From: Psychroflexus salarius
GTDB taxonomy: Bacteria > Bacteroidota > Bacteroidia > Flavobacteriales > Flavobacteriaceae
Assembly (NCBI RefSeq): GCF_900129035.1
Contig: NZ_FQTW01000003.1
Location: forward strand, 219,649-283,648
Length of the DNA: 64,000 bases
Direction of reading: 5' to 3'
Shown here: in pieces, positions 38,306 to 47,334 of the stretch
Numbering within the stretch: position 1 is the first letter of the stretch
Layout: every line of letters starts with the position of its first letter
Position numbers and translations under genes: made by a program
Notes under the pieces: model-generated
What the model saw: the letters and a program-made list of their open reading frames with translations, nothing else
What the model was told of the DNA's origin: nothing
Database searches by the model: none

Positions 38306-39301
38306 ATGAATTTAACAGAATTCGAAAGTTTAAATAACAAAAAAATTTTAGTAACAGGAGGTGCTGGGTTTATAGGAAGCAACCTCTGCGAAACACTTTT
38401 AAAAATCGGTGCAAAAGTGACAGCACTTGATAATTTAGCAACTGGGCACAAACACAACATCGCTCCTTTCCTAAAAGAAGAAAACTTCAGTTTTATCGAC
38501 GGCGATATTCGCGATTTAGAAACTTGCCAAACCGCTTGTAAAGGAGTAGATTTTGTTTTGCATCAAGCCGCTTTAGGTTCTGTTCCAAGATCAATTAACG
38601 ATCCAATTACTTCCAATGAAGTTAACATTAATGGGTTTTTAAACATGTTAGTGGCTGCAAAAGATCAAAAGGTTAAACGTTTTGTCTATGCGGCGAGTTC
38701 GTCAACTTATGGCGATTCAACCAAATTACCAAAAGTTGAGCATGAAATAGGCAAACCCTTATCACCTTACGCCATCACCAAATACGTTAACGAACTCTAT
38801 GCCGATATTTTCGGAAAAACCTACGGACTCAATTGTGTGGGTTTACGTTACTTTAATGTCTTTGGTCGCCGTCAAGACCCAAATGGCGCTTATGCCGCGG
38901 TTATCCCAAAATTTGTGATGCAATTCATGAAACACGAGTCGCCAGTAATTAATGGCGATGGCACTTATTCAAGAGATTTCACCTACATCGATAATGTCAT
39001 TCAAATGAATTTATTAGCGATCACCACCACTAATCAAGCAGCTTTAAATGAAGTGTATAACACAGCCGTTGGCGATCGCATTACTATTAAAGCTATGGCT
39101 GAATTATTAAGAGATGAACTAAGTCATTACGATTCTAAAATAAACGAAGTCCCTATTAAAAACGGACCCAATCGTCAAGGCGATGTACCACACTCCTTAG
39201 CGAGCATCGAAAAAGCACAAGAAAAACTCAATTATAAGCCTACCCACGAATTTAAAAGCGGACTTAAAGAAGCGGTAAAATGGTATTGGGAGAATTTGTA
39301 A
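38306..39301 (+). CDS. UDP-N-acetylhexosamine 4-epimerase-like (WbpP/TviC group)
   Basis: 331 residues of the short-chain dehydrogenase/epimerase type: NAD motif GGAGFIGSN, catalytic SSSTYGD and YAITK (Tyr and Lys), followed by LRYFNVFGRRQDPNGAYAAVIPKF, typical of WbpP/WbgU 4-epimerases that interconvert UDP-GlcNAc (or its uronic acid form) and UDP-GalNAc. First gene of the surface-polysaccharide locus and followed by the repeat-flanked insert. No clear promoter box seen. Confidence 0.88.
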   Translation: MNLTEFESLNNKKILVTGGAGFIGSNLCETLLKIGAKVTALDNLATGHKHNIAPFLKEENFSFIDGDIRDLETCQTACKGVDFVLHQAALGSVPRSINDPITSNEVNINGFLNMLVAAKDQKVKRFVYAASSSTYGDSTKLPKVEHEIGKPLSPYAITKYVNELYADIFGKTYGLNCVGLRYFNVFGRRQDPNGAYAAVIPKFVMQFMKHESPVINGDGTYSRDFTYIDNVIQMNLLAITTTNQAALNEVYNTAVGDRITIKAMAELLRDELSHYDSKINEVPIKNGPNRQGDVPHSLASIEKAQEKLNYKPTHEFKSGLKEAVKWYWENL

Positions 39302-39305
39302 ATAG

Positions 39306-39384
39306 TAAACCGGTGAACCAGTAAACCAGTCAACCAGTGAACTAGTCAACCAGTCAACCGGTAACCAGTCAACCAGTAATTAGT
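39306..39384 (+). repeat. Octamer array A (NAACCAGT)
   Basis: About nine degenerate copies of an 8-bp unit (GAACCAGT, AAACCAGT, CAACCAGT, GAACTAGT, CAACCGGT) directly before the four-helix-bundle gene. No unique spacers, so not a CRISPR array. Confidence 0.85.
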
Positions 39385-39396
39385 AAAAGAAATAAA

Positions 39397-39750
39397 ATGA
39401 AAACACATAAAGATTTGAGGGTATGGAATGAGGCTATTGAATTTGTCACTCAAATCTATAAAATGACCGACGGTTTCCCAAAATCTGAAATGTATGGTCT
39501 CACTAGTCAATTAAGACGCGCTTCAGTTTCTGTTCCATCTAATATAGCTGAAGGTTCGGCAAGACGAGGTGTTAAGGAGAGAAGACAATTTTATGCTATT
39601 GCACTAGCAAGTAATTCTGAAATTGAAACTCAGCTGATGATCTCTAAAAACCTTAGGTTTATAAGCCAAGATGAATTTGAAAAAATGGAATCTCTAAGTG
39701 CTAAAGTCGGCAAGCAACTCGTAAAACTAATACAATACTTAAGTCAGTGA
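39397..39750 (+). CDS. Four-helix-bundle protein (23S rRNA intervening-sequence type)
   Basis: 117 residues; RVWNEAIEFVTQIYK, GLTSQLRRASVSVPSNIAEG (hallmark) and ERRQFYAIALASNSEIETQL mark the small four-helix-bundle/S23 family. Family members are often stand-alone and of unknown function; one branch acts with diversity-generating retroelements, but none is seen here. The last two codons and stop lie at the edge of an octamer array, and the leader AAATAAA before the ATG is repeated before the truncated copy at 41162. Confidence 0.85.
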   Translation: MKTHKDLRVWNEAIEFVTQIYKMTDGFPKSEMYGLTSQLRRASVSVPSNIAEGSARRGVKERRQFYAIALASNSEIETQLMISKNLRFISQDEFEKMESLSAKVGKQLVKLIQYLSQ

Positions 39751-39787
39751 TCTGTGAACCAGTGACCAGTGACCAGTGAACCAGTCC
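39744..39787 (+). repeat. Octamer array B
   Basis: Units such as GTGAACCA, GTGACCAGT and GTGAACCAGT continue from the stop codon of the four-helix gene into the spacer before the AAA ATPase. Confidence 0.75.
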
Positions 39788-39821
39788 ACAATGTCTTCAG
39801 AATCTCAAAACAAAATAAAAC

Positions 39822-39885
39822 GCACTACAATAGTGCAAAAAATAAAAATAAACGCACCCTATCGGTGCAAATTATGATATATTTG
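39822..39885 (+). promoter_or_regulatory. Two dyads plus TATATTTG box before the AAA ATPase
   Basis: GCACTA-CAA-TAGTGC (39822-39836) and GCACC-CTATC-GGTGC (39854-39868), centres 32 bp apart (about three helical turns), precede the TATATTTG -7 box (39878-39885), which ends 16 bases before the ATG. The paired dyads with half-site GCAC look like operators, perhaps for an autoregulated gene. Confidence 0.55.
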
Positions 39886-39901
39886 TGTAATTAAATGGCG
39901 C

Positions 39902-41071
39902 ATGGAAGGTCTATTTCAATATTCTAATCAGTTAATTAAACAGGTTGATACTTCATTTACTCGCTATGTGTATAATGAAATCAATTGGAACAATAGATTA
40001 ATTGGACTCATCGGTTCACGTGGGATTGGGAAAACAACCCTGCTACTTCAATTCATAAAAAATAACTTAAATCCGCAAGAAACACTTTATGTAACCGCAG
40101 AAGATTTTTATTTTGCTAAAAACAGATTTACTGATTTAGCAAGTGACTTTGTAAAAGCAGGCGGTAAATATTTATTTATAGATGAAATACACAAATATCC
40201 AGACTGGTCTAAAGAACTAAAATTAATTTACGACTATCATCAAAACTTGAAGGTAGTATTTACGGGTTCTTCAATTTTAGATATCAAAAAAGGAAGTTCA
40301 GATTTAAGCAGAAGAGCGGTTATTTATGCTATGCAAGGCCTGTCTTTTCGCGAATATTTAATGCTATTTCATCAGATAAAAGCACCACGATATGCTTTAG
40401 ATGAAATACTTAACCATCAAGTCAATGTTCCAGAAATGAAACACCCATTACCACTTTTTAAAGAATACTTAAAAAGTGGTTATTATCCTTTTGCAACAGA
40501 AAATGAGTTTGATTTAAAATTACAACAAGTTGTTAACCAAACTTTAGAAATAGATATTCCAATTTACGCATCAATGAATGTTTCAACAGGAAGAAAGTTA
40601 AAGCAATTATTAGCCGTTGTGGCACAAAGCGTTCCTTTCAAACCGAATATGAGCAAAATAGCTGAACTATTAAATATCAGCAGAAACAACATTGCAGATT
40701 ATTTGCTTTATATAGAAGATGCAGGAATGATTGCACAGCTAAGAAGTCAAACTAAAGGTATTCGTGCCTTAGGAAAAGTAGAAAAAGTATATTTAGAAAA
40801 CACCAATTTACTTTATAACCTAGCTGATGAAAACCAAAACAAGGGAAATCTAAGAGAGACGTTTTTCTTTAACCAATTAAAAGCAAAATACAATGTTTCT
40901 GCTTCAGCAATAGCCGATTTTAGAATTGATAAGCTCGATTTTGAAGTTGGCGGAAAAAACAAAAGCTTGAAACAAATTAAAAATGCAAAAAATGGCTTTG
41001 TCGTTAAAGACGATATCGAAACAGGTTTTTTAAACACCATACCACTTTGGCATTTCGGGTTGATGTATTAA
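39902..41071 (+). CDS. AAA ATPase with winged-helix-like C-terminus (AAA_14-type)
   Basis: 389 residues. GLIGSRGIGKTTLLLQF is the Walker A P-loop near residue 40, YLFIDEIHKYPDW the Walker B, and VVFTGSSILDIKKG the sensor; then LSFREYLMLF as in AAA_14/DUF4143 ATPases. The C-terminal half has a HTH-like region (ISRNNIADYLLYIEDAGMI). These proteins are common cargo genes in Bacteroidetes with no settled function. It is flanked by octamer arrays and by an intact and a truncated four-helix gene. Confidence 0.88.
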   Translation: MEGLFQYSNQLIKQVDTSFTRYVYNEINWNNRLIGLIGSRGIGKTTLLLQFIKNNLNPQETLYVTAEDFYFAKNRFTDLASDFVKAGGKYLFIDEIHKYPDWSKELKLIYDYHQNLKVVFTGSSILDIKKGSSDLSRRAVIYAMQGLSFREYLMLFHQIKAPRYALDEILNHQVNVPEMKHPLPLFKEYLKSGYYPFATENEFDLKLQQVVNQTLEIDIPIYASMNVSTGRKLKQLLAVVAQSVPFKPNMSKIAELLNISRNNIADYLLYIEDAGMIAQLRSQTKGIRALGKVEKVYLENTNLLYNLADENQNKGNLRETFFFNQLKAKYNVSASAIADFRIDKLDFEVGGKNKSLKQIKNAKNGFVVKDDIETGFLNTIPLWHFGLMY

Positions 41072-41150
41072 AACAGTGAACCAGTGAACCAGTATACCAG
41101 TGAACCAGTCAATCAGTCAATCAGTCCACCAGTCCACCAGCCAACCAGTC
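41072..41150 (+). repeat. Octamer array C
   Basis: Degenerate copies of CAGTGAAC, CAGTCAAT, CAGTCCAC between the AAA ATPase stop and the truncated four-helix gene. Confidence 0.8.
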
Positions 41151-41161
41151 TTTCAAATAAA

Positions 41162-41251
41162 ATGAAAACACATAAAGACCTTAAAGTTTGGAATGAAGCT
41201 ATCGATTTTGTAACGCAGCTTTATAGATTAAGTCAAAAATTAAAAGCCTAG
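41162..41251 (+). pseudogene. Truncated second four-helix-bundle gene
   Basis: ATG 41162 opens a 29-codon frame MKTHKDLKVWNEAIDFVTQ, then LYRLSQKLKA and stop, matching the first 26 or so residues of the intact protein at 39397 and then ending. The bases differ in many silent positions, so the two copies are not recent duplicates. The leader AAATAAAATG and the preceding octamer array are shared. Confidence 0.8.
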
Positions 41252-41288
41252 TGCCTACAGCCTACAACAAATCCGCAAATTATAAACA

Positions 41289-41678
41289 ATGCTAAACCAA
41301 GTTAAGCTATTAAAACTTCCGAAGATTGAAGATGACCGAGGTAACCTAACTTTTCTTCAAGAAAATACACACATTCCTTTTCAAGTAGAACGTGTGTTTT
41401 GGACCTACGATGTGCCAGGCGGAGAGCAACGAGGCGGTCATGCCTACCATCAACAAGAAGAAATTATTATTGCACTTTCAGGTAGCATTGATGTAGTTAT
41501 TACTAATAAAAGTGGTGAAAAAGACACCTATCAGTTAAACCGTTCTTATAATGCCATTTACATTCCGCCAAAAACCTGGCGACATATAGAAAACCATTCG
41601 ACTAACGCCGTAACTTTGCACCTATCGAGTCATAAATTTGATGCGGAAGATTATATTAGAAATTTTAGCCAGTTGTAA
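41289..41678 (+). CDS. fdtA: FdtA/WxcM-like cupin, probable dTDP-4-keto-6-deoxyhexose 3,4-isomerase (first paralogue)
   Basis: 129 residues, single cupin: IEDDRGNLTFLQ, RVFWTYDVPGGEQRGGHAYHQQEE and IYIPPKTWRHI are FdtA family signatures with the metal-free active-site His. Isomerases of this group move the keto group of dTDP-4-keto-6-deoxyglucose to C3 before transamination. Its stop overlaps the next paralogue's ATG by one base. This copy has AYHQQEE instead of the usual AHxxxHQ, so specificity may differ. Confidence 0.8.
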   Translation: MLNQVKLLKLPKIEDDRGNLTFLQENTHIPFQVERVFWTYDVPGGEQRGGHAYHQQEEIIIALSGSIDVVITNKSGEKDTYQLNRSYNAIYIPPKTWRHIENHSTNAVTLHLSSHKFDAEDYIRNFSQL

Positions 41679-42097
41679 TGAGTAAAAGCACAAGTATACA
41701 AGATTGCCAGCTTATTGAGATTAATCAAATTGGTGACCGCCGAGGACATATTTCTGTGATTGAAAATAATAGAGAAGTTCCTTTTGAAGTAAAACGTGTG
41801 TTTTATTTATATGATATTCCTGGAGGTGAATCTCGCGGAGCACATGCCCATGTAGAGTGTCATCAATTATTAATTGCGGCAAGTGGTGGTTTTCAAGTTG
41901 AAGTTAACGATACTAAAAATAAACATGTTTTCTCATTAGGTAGACCTAATCAAGCCTTGCATGTTCCACCAGGGATTTGGGCATCTGAAATTAATTTCAC
42001 CTCGGGAGCCATTTGTTTGGTTTTAGCATCCCATGAATATGATGAACAAGATTATTTAAGAAATTATAACGACTTCTTAAACTTTAAAAATGCTTAA
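41678..42097 (+). CDS. fdtA: FdtA-like 3,4-ketoisomerase (second paralogue)
   Basis: 139 residues with RVFYLYDIPGGESRGAHAHVECHQLLI and VPPGIWASE, the canonical FdtA pattern (GAHAH, HQ, VPPGxW). The two adjacent cupins share about half their residues. In the pathway the product is a 3-keto-6-deoxyhexose that FdtB aminates and FdtC acetylates. The last codons overlap the start of the flippase gene by 8 bases. Confidence 0.88.
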   Translation: MSKSTSIQDCQLIEINQIGDRRGHISVIENNREVPFEVKRVFYLYDIPGGESRGAHAHVECHQLLIAASGGFQVEVNDTKNKHVFSLGRPNQALHVPPGIWASEINFTSGAICLVLASHEYDEQDYLRNYNDFLNFKNA

Positions 42098-43523
42098 ACA
42101 AAAAGCATTAGGCGGTGTAGCTTGGAGTGCCGTAGAGAATTTGTCAAGCCAAGTGATTACTTTTGGCGTTGGTATTATTTTAGCCAGATTATTAACACCT
42201 GAAGAATTTGGTTTAATTGGGATGATCACCATTTTTATAGGTATTTCTCAGGTCTTAATAAATTCAGGAATTAGTGATGCTTTAATCAGAAAGAAAAATC
42301 CTGATGACGATTATTATAATACCGCTTTTTTATTTAATGCCGGAGTAAGTATTACACTCTATGCTGTTTTATACTTTACAGCCCCATTCATAGCTGAGTT
42401 TTACGAAAAACCAATACTAACCGACATTATTCGCTTATTATCATTTACCTTAATTATTAATGCACTAACCTTAGTGCAACGTGCCCAAGTAACAAAGGCC
42501 ATTAACTTTAAAGCTTTAGCGAAGCTCACCTTATTTTCCTCTTTACTTTCAGGTGGTGTTGCTGTGGTCTTAGCCTACTTAGATTATGGCGTTTGGAGTT
42601 TAGTATGGAAAAATATTATTGCAAGCTTATTGACCCTTTTAGCTTTTTGGCACTTAACCAAATGGTTACCAAGTTTACGTTTTGACAAGGAGTCCTTTAA
42701 AGATATGTTTGGTTTTGGGAATAAACTGATGTTTTTAGGCTTAATTGATACCGCTTATAAAAACATGTATTTTTTAATTATTGGTAAATATTTTTCAGCT
42801 GCAGATTTAGGCCAATACACACGTGCAGAAACTTTTAAGCGTTTACCTTCTTATACGTTGACTCAAATTATCCAGCGCGTCACTTACCCGGTTTTAAGTG
42901 AAATACAAGATGATGACAAAAGATTAAAAAACGCATACCAGCAAATCTTAAAAGCGACCATGTTGGTGTCTATTACAGGCATGTTTTTATTATCCTTTAT
43001 TGCTAAAGATTTAACAGTAGTTTTAATGGGTCAGCAGTGGGAATTAGCTGGAGAATATTTAAGCATTCTCTGTTTTTCTGGTTTGTTTTATCCATTAGAT
43101 GCGCTTAATTCTAATATTTTAAAAGTCAAAAAACAAAGTGGTAAAATTCTTAAAATAGGGATTTACCGTAAGTTTTTAGCAATACCCTTGATTGCAACCT
43201 TAATTTTTTATGGTATCGAGCCTTTTTTATATGGTTTAATTTTATACGAATTTTTCTGTTTTTTGCTGATTAGTAGTTATAGCAAAAAGTTAATCGACTA
43301 TAGCTCCGTTCAGCAGTTGAAAGATATATCAATAATTTTAATTATTAATACTGTGGTTTACTTTTTTGTTTTTGTTAATTTTTCTGATATAGTAGTTTAT
43401 TCCTTAATTTATAAATTAGCTTTTTACTGTTTTATTTTAACTATACTACTTGGAGTTTTTTTTAAAAAAGATATTTTAGCTTTTAAAGCAATTATTAAAG
43501 ATGGAAAAAAGAAACATTCATAA
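42090..43523 (+). CDS. wzx: Polysaccharide flippase of Wzx/WzxC type
   Basis: 477 residues, about 12-14 membrane helices; the N-terminal GGVAWSAVENLSSQVITFGVGIILARLLTPEEFGLIGM is a typical start of WzxC-like (MOP superfamily) flippases that move undecaprenyl-linked repeat units across the inner membrane. Overlaps fdtA2 and the acetyltransferase gene, supporting coupling. Confidence 0.92.
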   Translation: MLKQKALGGVAWSAVENLSSQVITFGVGIILARLLTPEEFGLIGMITIFIGISQVLINSGISDALIRKKNPDDDYYNTAFLFNAGVSITLYAVLYFTAPFIAEFYEKPILTDIIRLLSFTLIINALTLVQRAQVTKAINFKALAKLTLFSSLLSGGVAVVLAYLDYGVWSLVWKNIIASLLTLLAFWHLTKWLPSLRFDKESFKDMFGFGNKLMFLGLIDTAYKNMYFLIIGKYFSAADLGQYTRAETFKRLPSYTLTQIIQRVTYPVLSEIQDDDKRLKNAYQQILKATMLVSITGMFLLSFIAKDLTVVLMGQQWELAGEYLSILCFSGLFYPLDALNSNILKVKKQSGKILKIGIYRKFLAIPLIATLIFYGIEPFLYGLILYEFFCFLLISSYSKKLIDYSSVQQLKDISIILIINTVVYFFVFVNFSDIVVYSLIYKLAFYCFILTILLGVFFKKDILAFKAIIKDGKKKHS

Positions 43524-44067
43524 TCTCTCAGATGTAAACTCAAAAAGTATAGGTAAAAACACAATCATTTGGCAATTTACGATTATACTTGAAAGAGCTG
43601 TAATTGGTGATAATTGTAACATTAATTGCCACGTTTTTATTGAAAACGATGTTATAATAGGTGATAATGTAACAATAAAGCCTGGGGTTCAAATTTGGGA
43701 TGGTTTAAGAATTGAAAATAATGTTTTTATTGGTCCAAACGTTACTTTTATTAATGATAAAACTCCTAGATCTAAGCGTTACCCTGAATCATTTCAAAAA
43801 ACACTTGTAAAATCTAACGCTTCAATTGGAGCAAATTCAACTATAATGGGAGGATTAGTGCTAGGAGCTAATTCAATGGTAGGTGCTGGAAGTGTTGTGG
43901 TAAGAGATGTGCCAGATAGAGCCTTAGTCGTTGGAAATCCAGCGAAAATAATAGGTTGGTTGAATCAAGATGGAACTAAAATGAAAAGGAAAAACGCTAA
44001 AACTTTCATAGATAAAAACAGAAAAGAGTGGGTTATTGTTAATAATCAATTAATACAAAATGATTAA
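43501..44067 (+). CDS. fdtC: Hexapeptide-repeat acetyltransferase, FdtC/WbpD-like
   Basis: 188 residues of left-handed beta-helix repeats ([38 protein letters not shown]). The final [27 protein letters not shown] is the acyltransferase tail. Acts on the amino group of the 3-amino sugar made by FdtB, with acetyl-CoA. The gene's position between the flippase and FdtB fits the Fuc3NAc/Qui3NAc set; WbpD-like 2,3-diacetamido sugars are an alternative. Confidence 0.85.
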   Translation: MEKRNIHNLSDVNSKSIGKNTIIWQFTIILERAVIGDNCNINCHVFIENDVIIGDNVTIKPGVQIWDGLRIENNVFIGPNVTFINDKTPRSKRYPESFQKTLVKSNASIGANSTIMGGLVLGANSMVGAGSVVVRDVPDRALVVGNPAKIIGWLNQDGTKMKRKNAKTFIDKNRKEWVIVNNQLIQND

Positions 44068-45166
44068 GTTTTTAGATTTACAGCAAATAAATAAAGAATA
44101 CACGGAGACTTTTCATACCCAATTAGACGATTTGCTAGATTCTGGTTGGGTGTTAATGGGCAAGCACTTAGAGAGTTTTGAAACTAATTTTGCCAAGTAT
44201 TGTAAGGCAAAACATTGTATAGGTGTAGCCAATGGTTTAGAAGCGATTACGATTATTCTTGAAGCTTATAAAATCGCAGGTCAGCTTAAAGAAGGTGATG
44301 AGGTGATTGTCCCTTCCAACACTTATATCGCCACTATATTAGGAGTGATTAATGCAGGTTTAAAGCCAGTTTTTGTGGAGCCTGATGAAGATTTTAACCT
44401 ATCAGTTTCAAACGCTAAAAAAGTAATCACAAGTCGAACTAAAGCTATTTTTACAGTTCATCTATATGGTCAAGCTTCAAATATACCAGCCTTAACAAAA
44501 CTTGCTAGTGAGAATGGCTTGTTATTGTTTGATGATGCGGCGCAAGCACATGGCGCAAAAGATTTGAAAGGTCAGGTAGTTGGTGGGTCAACCCATGCCA
44601 CAGCTTTTTCGTTTTATCCAGGTAAAAATCTTGGTGCCTTGGGTGATGGTGGCGCAATCACAACTAACGATTCAGAAATGGCTGAAATTATTAAAGCTTA
44701 CCGAAATTATGGCTCTCATCAAAAATACCACAACAAATACAAAGGCGTCAACAGCCGATTAGATGAATTACAGGCGGCATTTCTAAATAAAAAACTTGAA
44801 AACTTAGACCGTGATAATAAAAAACGCCAAGATGTAGCCAAATTATATGTAGAGCAAATTAAAAATAAGTATATACAATTGCCCATTGTGCATGATATAG
44901 AAAAACATGCCTTTCATTTATTTATATTAAGAATTAAAGAAAGCCGAAGAAATCATTTTCAAGAATACCTTGCAAAACATAATATTCAGACAGTCATTCA
45001 TTATCCCATACCGCCACACCACCAATCGGCTTTAAAAGAATTTAAACATTTAAATTTACCTGTAGCTGAACAAATGCACGACGAGGTTATCAGTATTCCA
45101 ATAAGTCAGGTCATTACTAAAGATGAAGTCAATACCATAATTAAAACCATTAATGACTACCGATAA
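44060..45166 (+). CDS. fdtB: DegT/DnrJ/EryC1 aminotransferase, FdtB-like
   Basis: 368 residues. PLP-dependent sugar aminotransferase: Asp in [10 protein letters not shown] and the Schiff-base Lys in [16 protein letters not shown], followed by [12 protein letters not shown]. Converts the 3-keto-6-deoxy sugar nucleotide to the 3-amino form using glutamate. Overlaps fdtC by 8 bases and the next gene by 14. No rmlA/rmlB gene appears in the window, so the 4-keto precursor must be made by genes elsewhere. Confidence 0.92.
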   Translation: MIKFLDLQQINKEYTETFHTQLDDLLDSGWVLMGKHLESFETNFAKYCKAKHCIGVANGLEAITIILEAYKIAGQLKEGDEVIVPSNTYIATILGVINAGLKPVFVEPDEDFNLSVSNAKKVITSRTKAIFTVHLYGQASNIPALTKLASENGLLLFDDAAQAHGAKDLKGQVVGGSTHATAFSFYPGKNLGALGDGGAITTNDSEMAEIIKAYRNYGSHQKYHNKYKGVNSRLDELQAAFLNKKLENLDRDNKKRQDVAKLYVEQIKNKYIQLPIVHDIEKHAFHLFILRIKESRRNHFQEYLAKHNIQTVIHYPIPPHHQSALKEFKHLNLPVAEQMHDEVISIPISQVITKDEVNTIIKTINDYR

Positions 45167-46223
45167 ATTAAAAGTTTTTCATGGCTTGGTTAATTATGGA
45201 ACACAGGCCGGACTTTTGTCTGAAGCACTGAGAAAAAAGGGAGTTAAATCAATTTCGGTTGTTACAGGCGATAAGTCAAAAAGAAAAGTGGATATCGAGT
45301 TATTACATGGTGGTAGCATCCTATCAAAAGTTGTTAAGCATACCTGGAATAACCTTAGAAAACTATATTGGTTCTTTGCCTTTAACACCTTTCATTTTTA
45401 TTTTGGTAAAACCTTGTTTAAAAACCAAATTGACTTACCTTTTTATAAGATGTTTGGTAAAAAAGTAGTTATGGAGTATTTAGGAAATGATGTAAGGAAC
45501 TACGCAGACTTAATTTATCGATATAAGTTGCCACAAAATCACCCTTTTTATGTTAATCAGAAAAAACATGATTTTAAAACAAAGAAGAGATTAATTAATG
45601 AGCAAAAATATTTGAATCATAGTTTCTGTTGTCTACCGTCTCATTTTTATTTTGCTAAGCAATTTGGAGTTCAGATAAAAAATTTACTTCCTTTAGCAAT
45701 CAATTTGAATAATTATAAATATGAAATAAAAGAGCCTTTAGTCGAGAGATTAAAAATACTACATGCGCCTACTTCAAGAGCATTTAAGGGAACTGAAATT
45801 ATAATATCAGCTATAAATAAATTAAAACTAAAATATGATTTTGAATTTAAAATTGTAGAAGGTGTTACTCATAAAGAGCTTTTGGAAGAATACAAAACTT
45901 GCGATATATTTATTGATCAAATTTCAGTTGGATGGTATGGCACTGCAGCATTGGAAGCGATGGCATTTGGTAAGACAACGATGGCGTTTATTGATGAAAT
46001 TTATTTTGAAAATATAGATTACTCAGATGAAATACCTGTGATTAACATAACCAAGCAAAATATAGTCACTCAAATTGAAGACCTACTAGATGACCCTGAG
46101 CAACTAGAAGATATTAGTAAAAAAAGTAGGCTTTTCGTAGAAAAGTATCACGATGCAAATAATGTAGCTGAATTAGCTCTAACCTACTACAAACAAATCT
46201 GGAAAATAGAAGCTAATGCCTAA
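45153..46223 (+). CDS. Glycosyltransferase, GT-B type
   Basis: 356 residues. The C-terminal half has [18 protein letters not shown] and [15 protein letters not shown] with the Glu-containing EAMAFGKT motif similar to GT4. The N-terminal half has no clear sugar-binding motif. Acceptor and donor unknown. Overlaps its neighbours (FdtB and the next glycosyltransferase) by 8-14 bases. Confidence 0.8.
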   Translation: MTTDKLKVFHGLVNYGTQAGLLSEALRKKGVKSISVVTGDKSKRKVDIELLHGGSILSKVVKHTWNNLRKLYWFFAFNTFHFYFGKTLFKNQIDLPFYKMFGKKVVMEYLGNDVRNYADLIYRYKLPQNHPFYVNQKKHDFKTKKRLINEQKYLNHSFCCLPSHFYFAKQFGVQIKNLLPLAINLNNYKYEIKEPLVERLKILHAPTSRAFKGTEIIISAINKLKLKYDFEFKIVEGVTHKELLEEYKTCDIFIDQISVGWYGTAALEAMAFGKTTMAFIDEIYFENIDYSDEIPVINITKQNIVTQIEDLLDDPEQLEDISKKSRLFVEKYHDANNVAELALTYYKQIWKIEANA

Positions 46224-47334
46224 AAAAATACTCATCATATCACGTGCGTTTTACCCGATGAACTCACCACGTTCATTCCGAACAACAGAGTTAGCAAAAG
46301 AATTGGCGAGGCTAGGGCATGAGGTTGAAGTCTTGCTGCCTGAGAATTCAAAATCAGAGCAACAGTTAGACTACGCTAAAGGGCACAGCATTAAAATAAA
46401 ATATTATGGGTCGCTTCAATGGAAGCAATTAGGGCAATCAAAATTGATTGGTGACTGGAAACGCAAATTTGGAAGACTTTTATTTTTATTGTTTGAGTAC
46501 CCTAACATCGAAATTTACTTTAAGCTACCAAAGTATTTAAAACATCTAAAAAAGCAATACGATTTACTGATCAGCATCGCCGTGCCCCATGAAAACCATT
46601 GGGCTATCGCTAAGTTGAGATCAAAGAAAAATCCTATTGCCAAAACTTGGGTCGCAGATTGTGGAGATCCATTCATGGATAATCAGTTAGAGCGTATACC
46701 GCCACCCTTTTATTTTCGCTTTCTTGAAAATAATTTTTTAAAAAAAGCAGATTACATTTCAGTGCCTACAAAAGGTTCTATTGCAGGATATAACAAAAAA
46801 TACCATCGCAAATTCAAAGTAATTCCACAGGGTTTTAGTTTTGAAAATATTAAGATTGTAGACAGATTTTCACCCAATACACCTATCGAGTTTGCTTACG
46901 CTGGTGGTGTTTCTGCAAGCGGTGTTAGAAGTCCACACCAATTAATCAAGTATTTATTAAGTTTAAAACAGGAATTCAGATTTCATATTTATTCCAATAA
47001 TAGTTCTGATTTAAAGCATTTAGCAGAACAATCTAAAGGACGCATAATTTTACACCAACCAATCCCGCGATCAGAATTGTTATTTGAGTTAAGTAAAATG
47101 GACTTTTTAGTCAATCTTGATAATGGGGTTTCAATTGTAACACCAAGTAAACTAATTGACTATACCCTAGCAAAGCGGCCAATTTTAAATATCTTACCAG
47201 AAAATATAGATAGAAATTTGGTTAATCAATTTCTAAATCAAGATTACTCCAATGCTAAAGTAATTAATAATATTGATGACTACAATATAATAAACGTGGC
47301 TAAATCATTCTTAGAATTAGACTCAGGTGAATAG
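46216..47334 (+). CDS. Glycosyltransferase, GT-B / GT4-like
   Basis: 372 residues. N-terminus IISRAFYPMNSPRSFRTTELAKELARLGHEVEVL is the usual Rossmann start of GT4 enzymes; FAYAGGVSASG and VSIVTPSKLIDYTLAKRPIL are C-terminal donor-site motifs. Donor unknown. Overlaps the previous gene by 8 bases and the next by 8. Confidence 0.82.
   Translation: MPKKILIISRAFYPMNSPRSFRTTELAKELARLGHEVEVLLPENSKSEQQLDYAKGHSIKIKYYGSLQWKQLGQSKLIGDWKRKFGRLLFLLFEYPNIEIYFKLPKYLKHLKKQYDLLISIAVPHENHWAIAKLRSKKNPIAKTWVADCGDPFMDNQLERIPPPFYFRFLENNFLKKADYISVPTKGSIAGYNKKYHRKFKVIPQGFSFENIKIVDRFSPNTPIEFAYAGGVSASGVRSPHQLIKYLLSLKQEFRFHIYSNNSSDLKHLAEQSKGRIILHQPIPRSELLFELSKMDFLVNLDNGVSIVTPSKLIDYTLAKRPILNILPENIDRNLVNQFLNQDYSNAKVINNIDDYNIINVAKSFLELDSGE

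Noticed and set aside
39306..41150. CRISPR-like arrays of 8-bp units
   Set aside because: The unit is 8 bp, degenerate and without unique spacers of constant size; no cas genes nearby.
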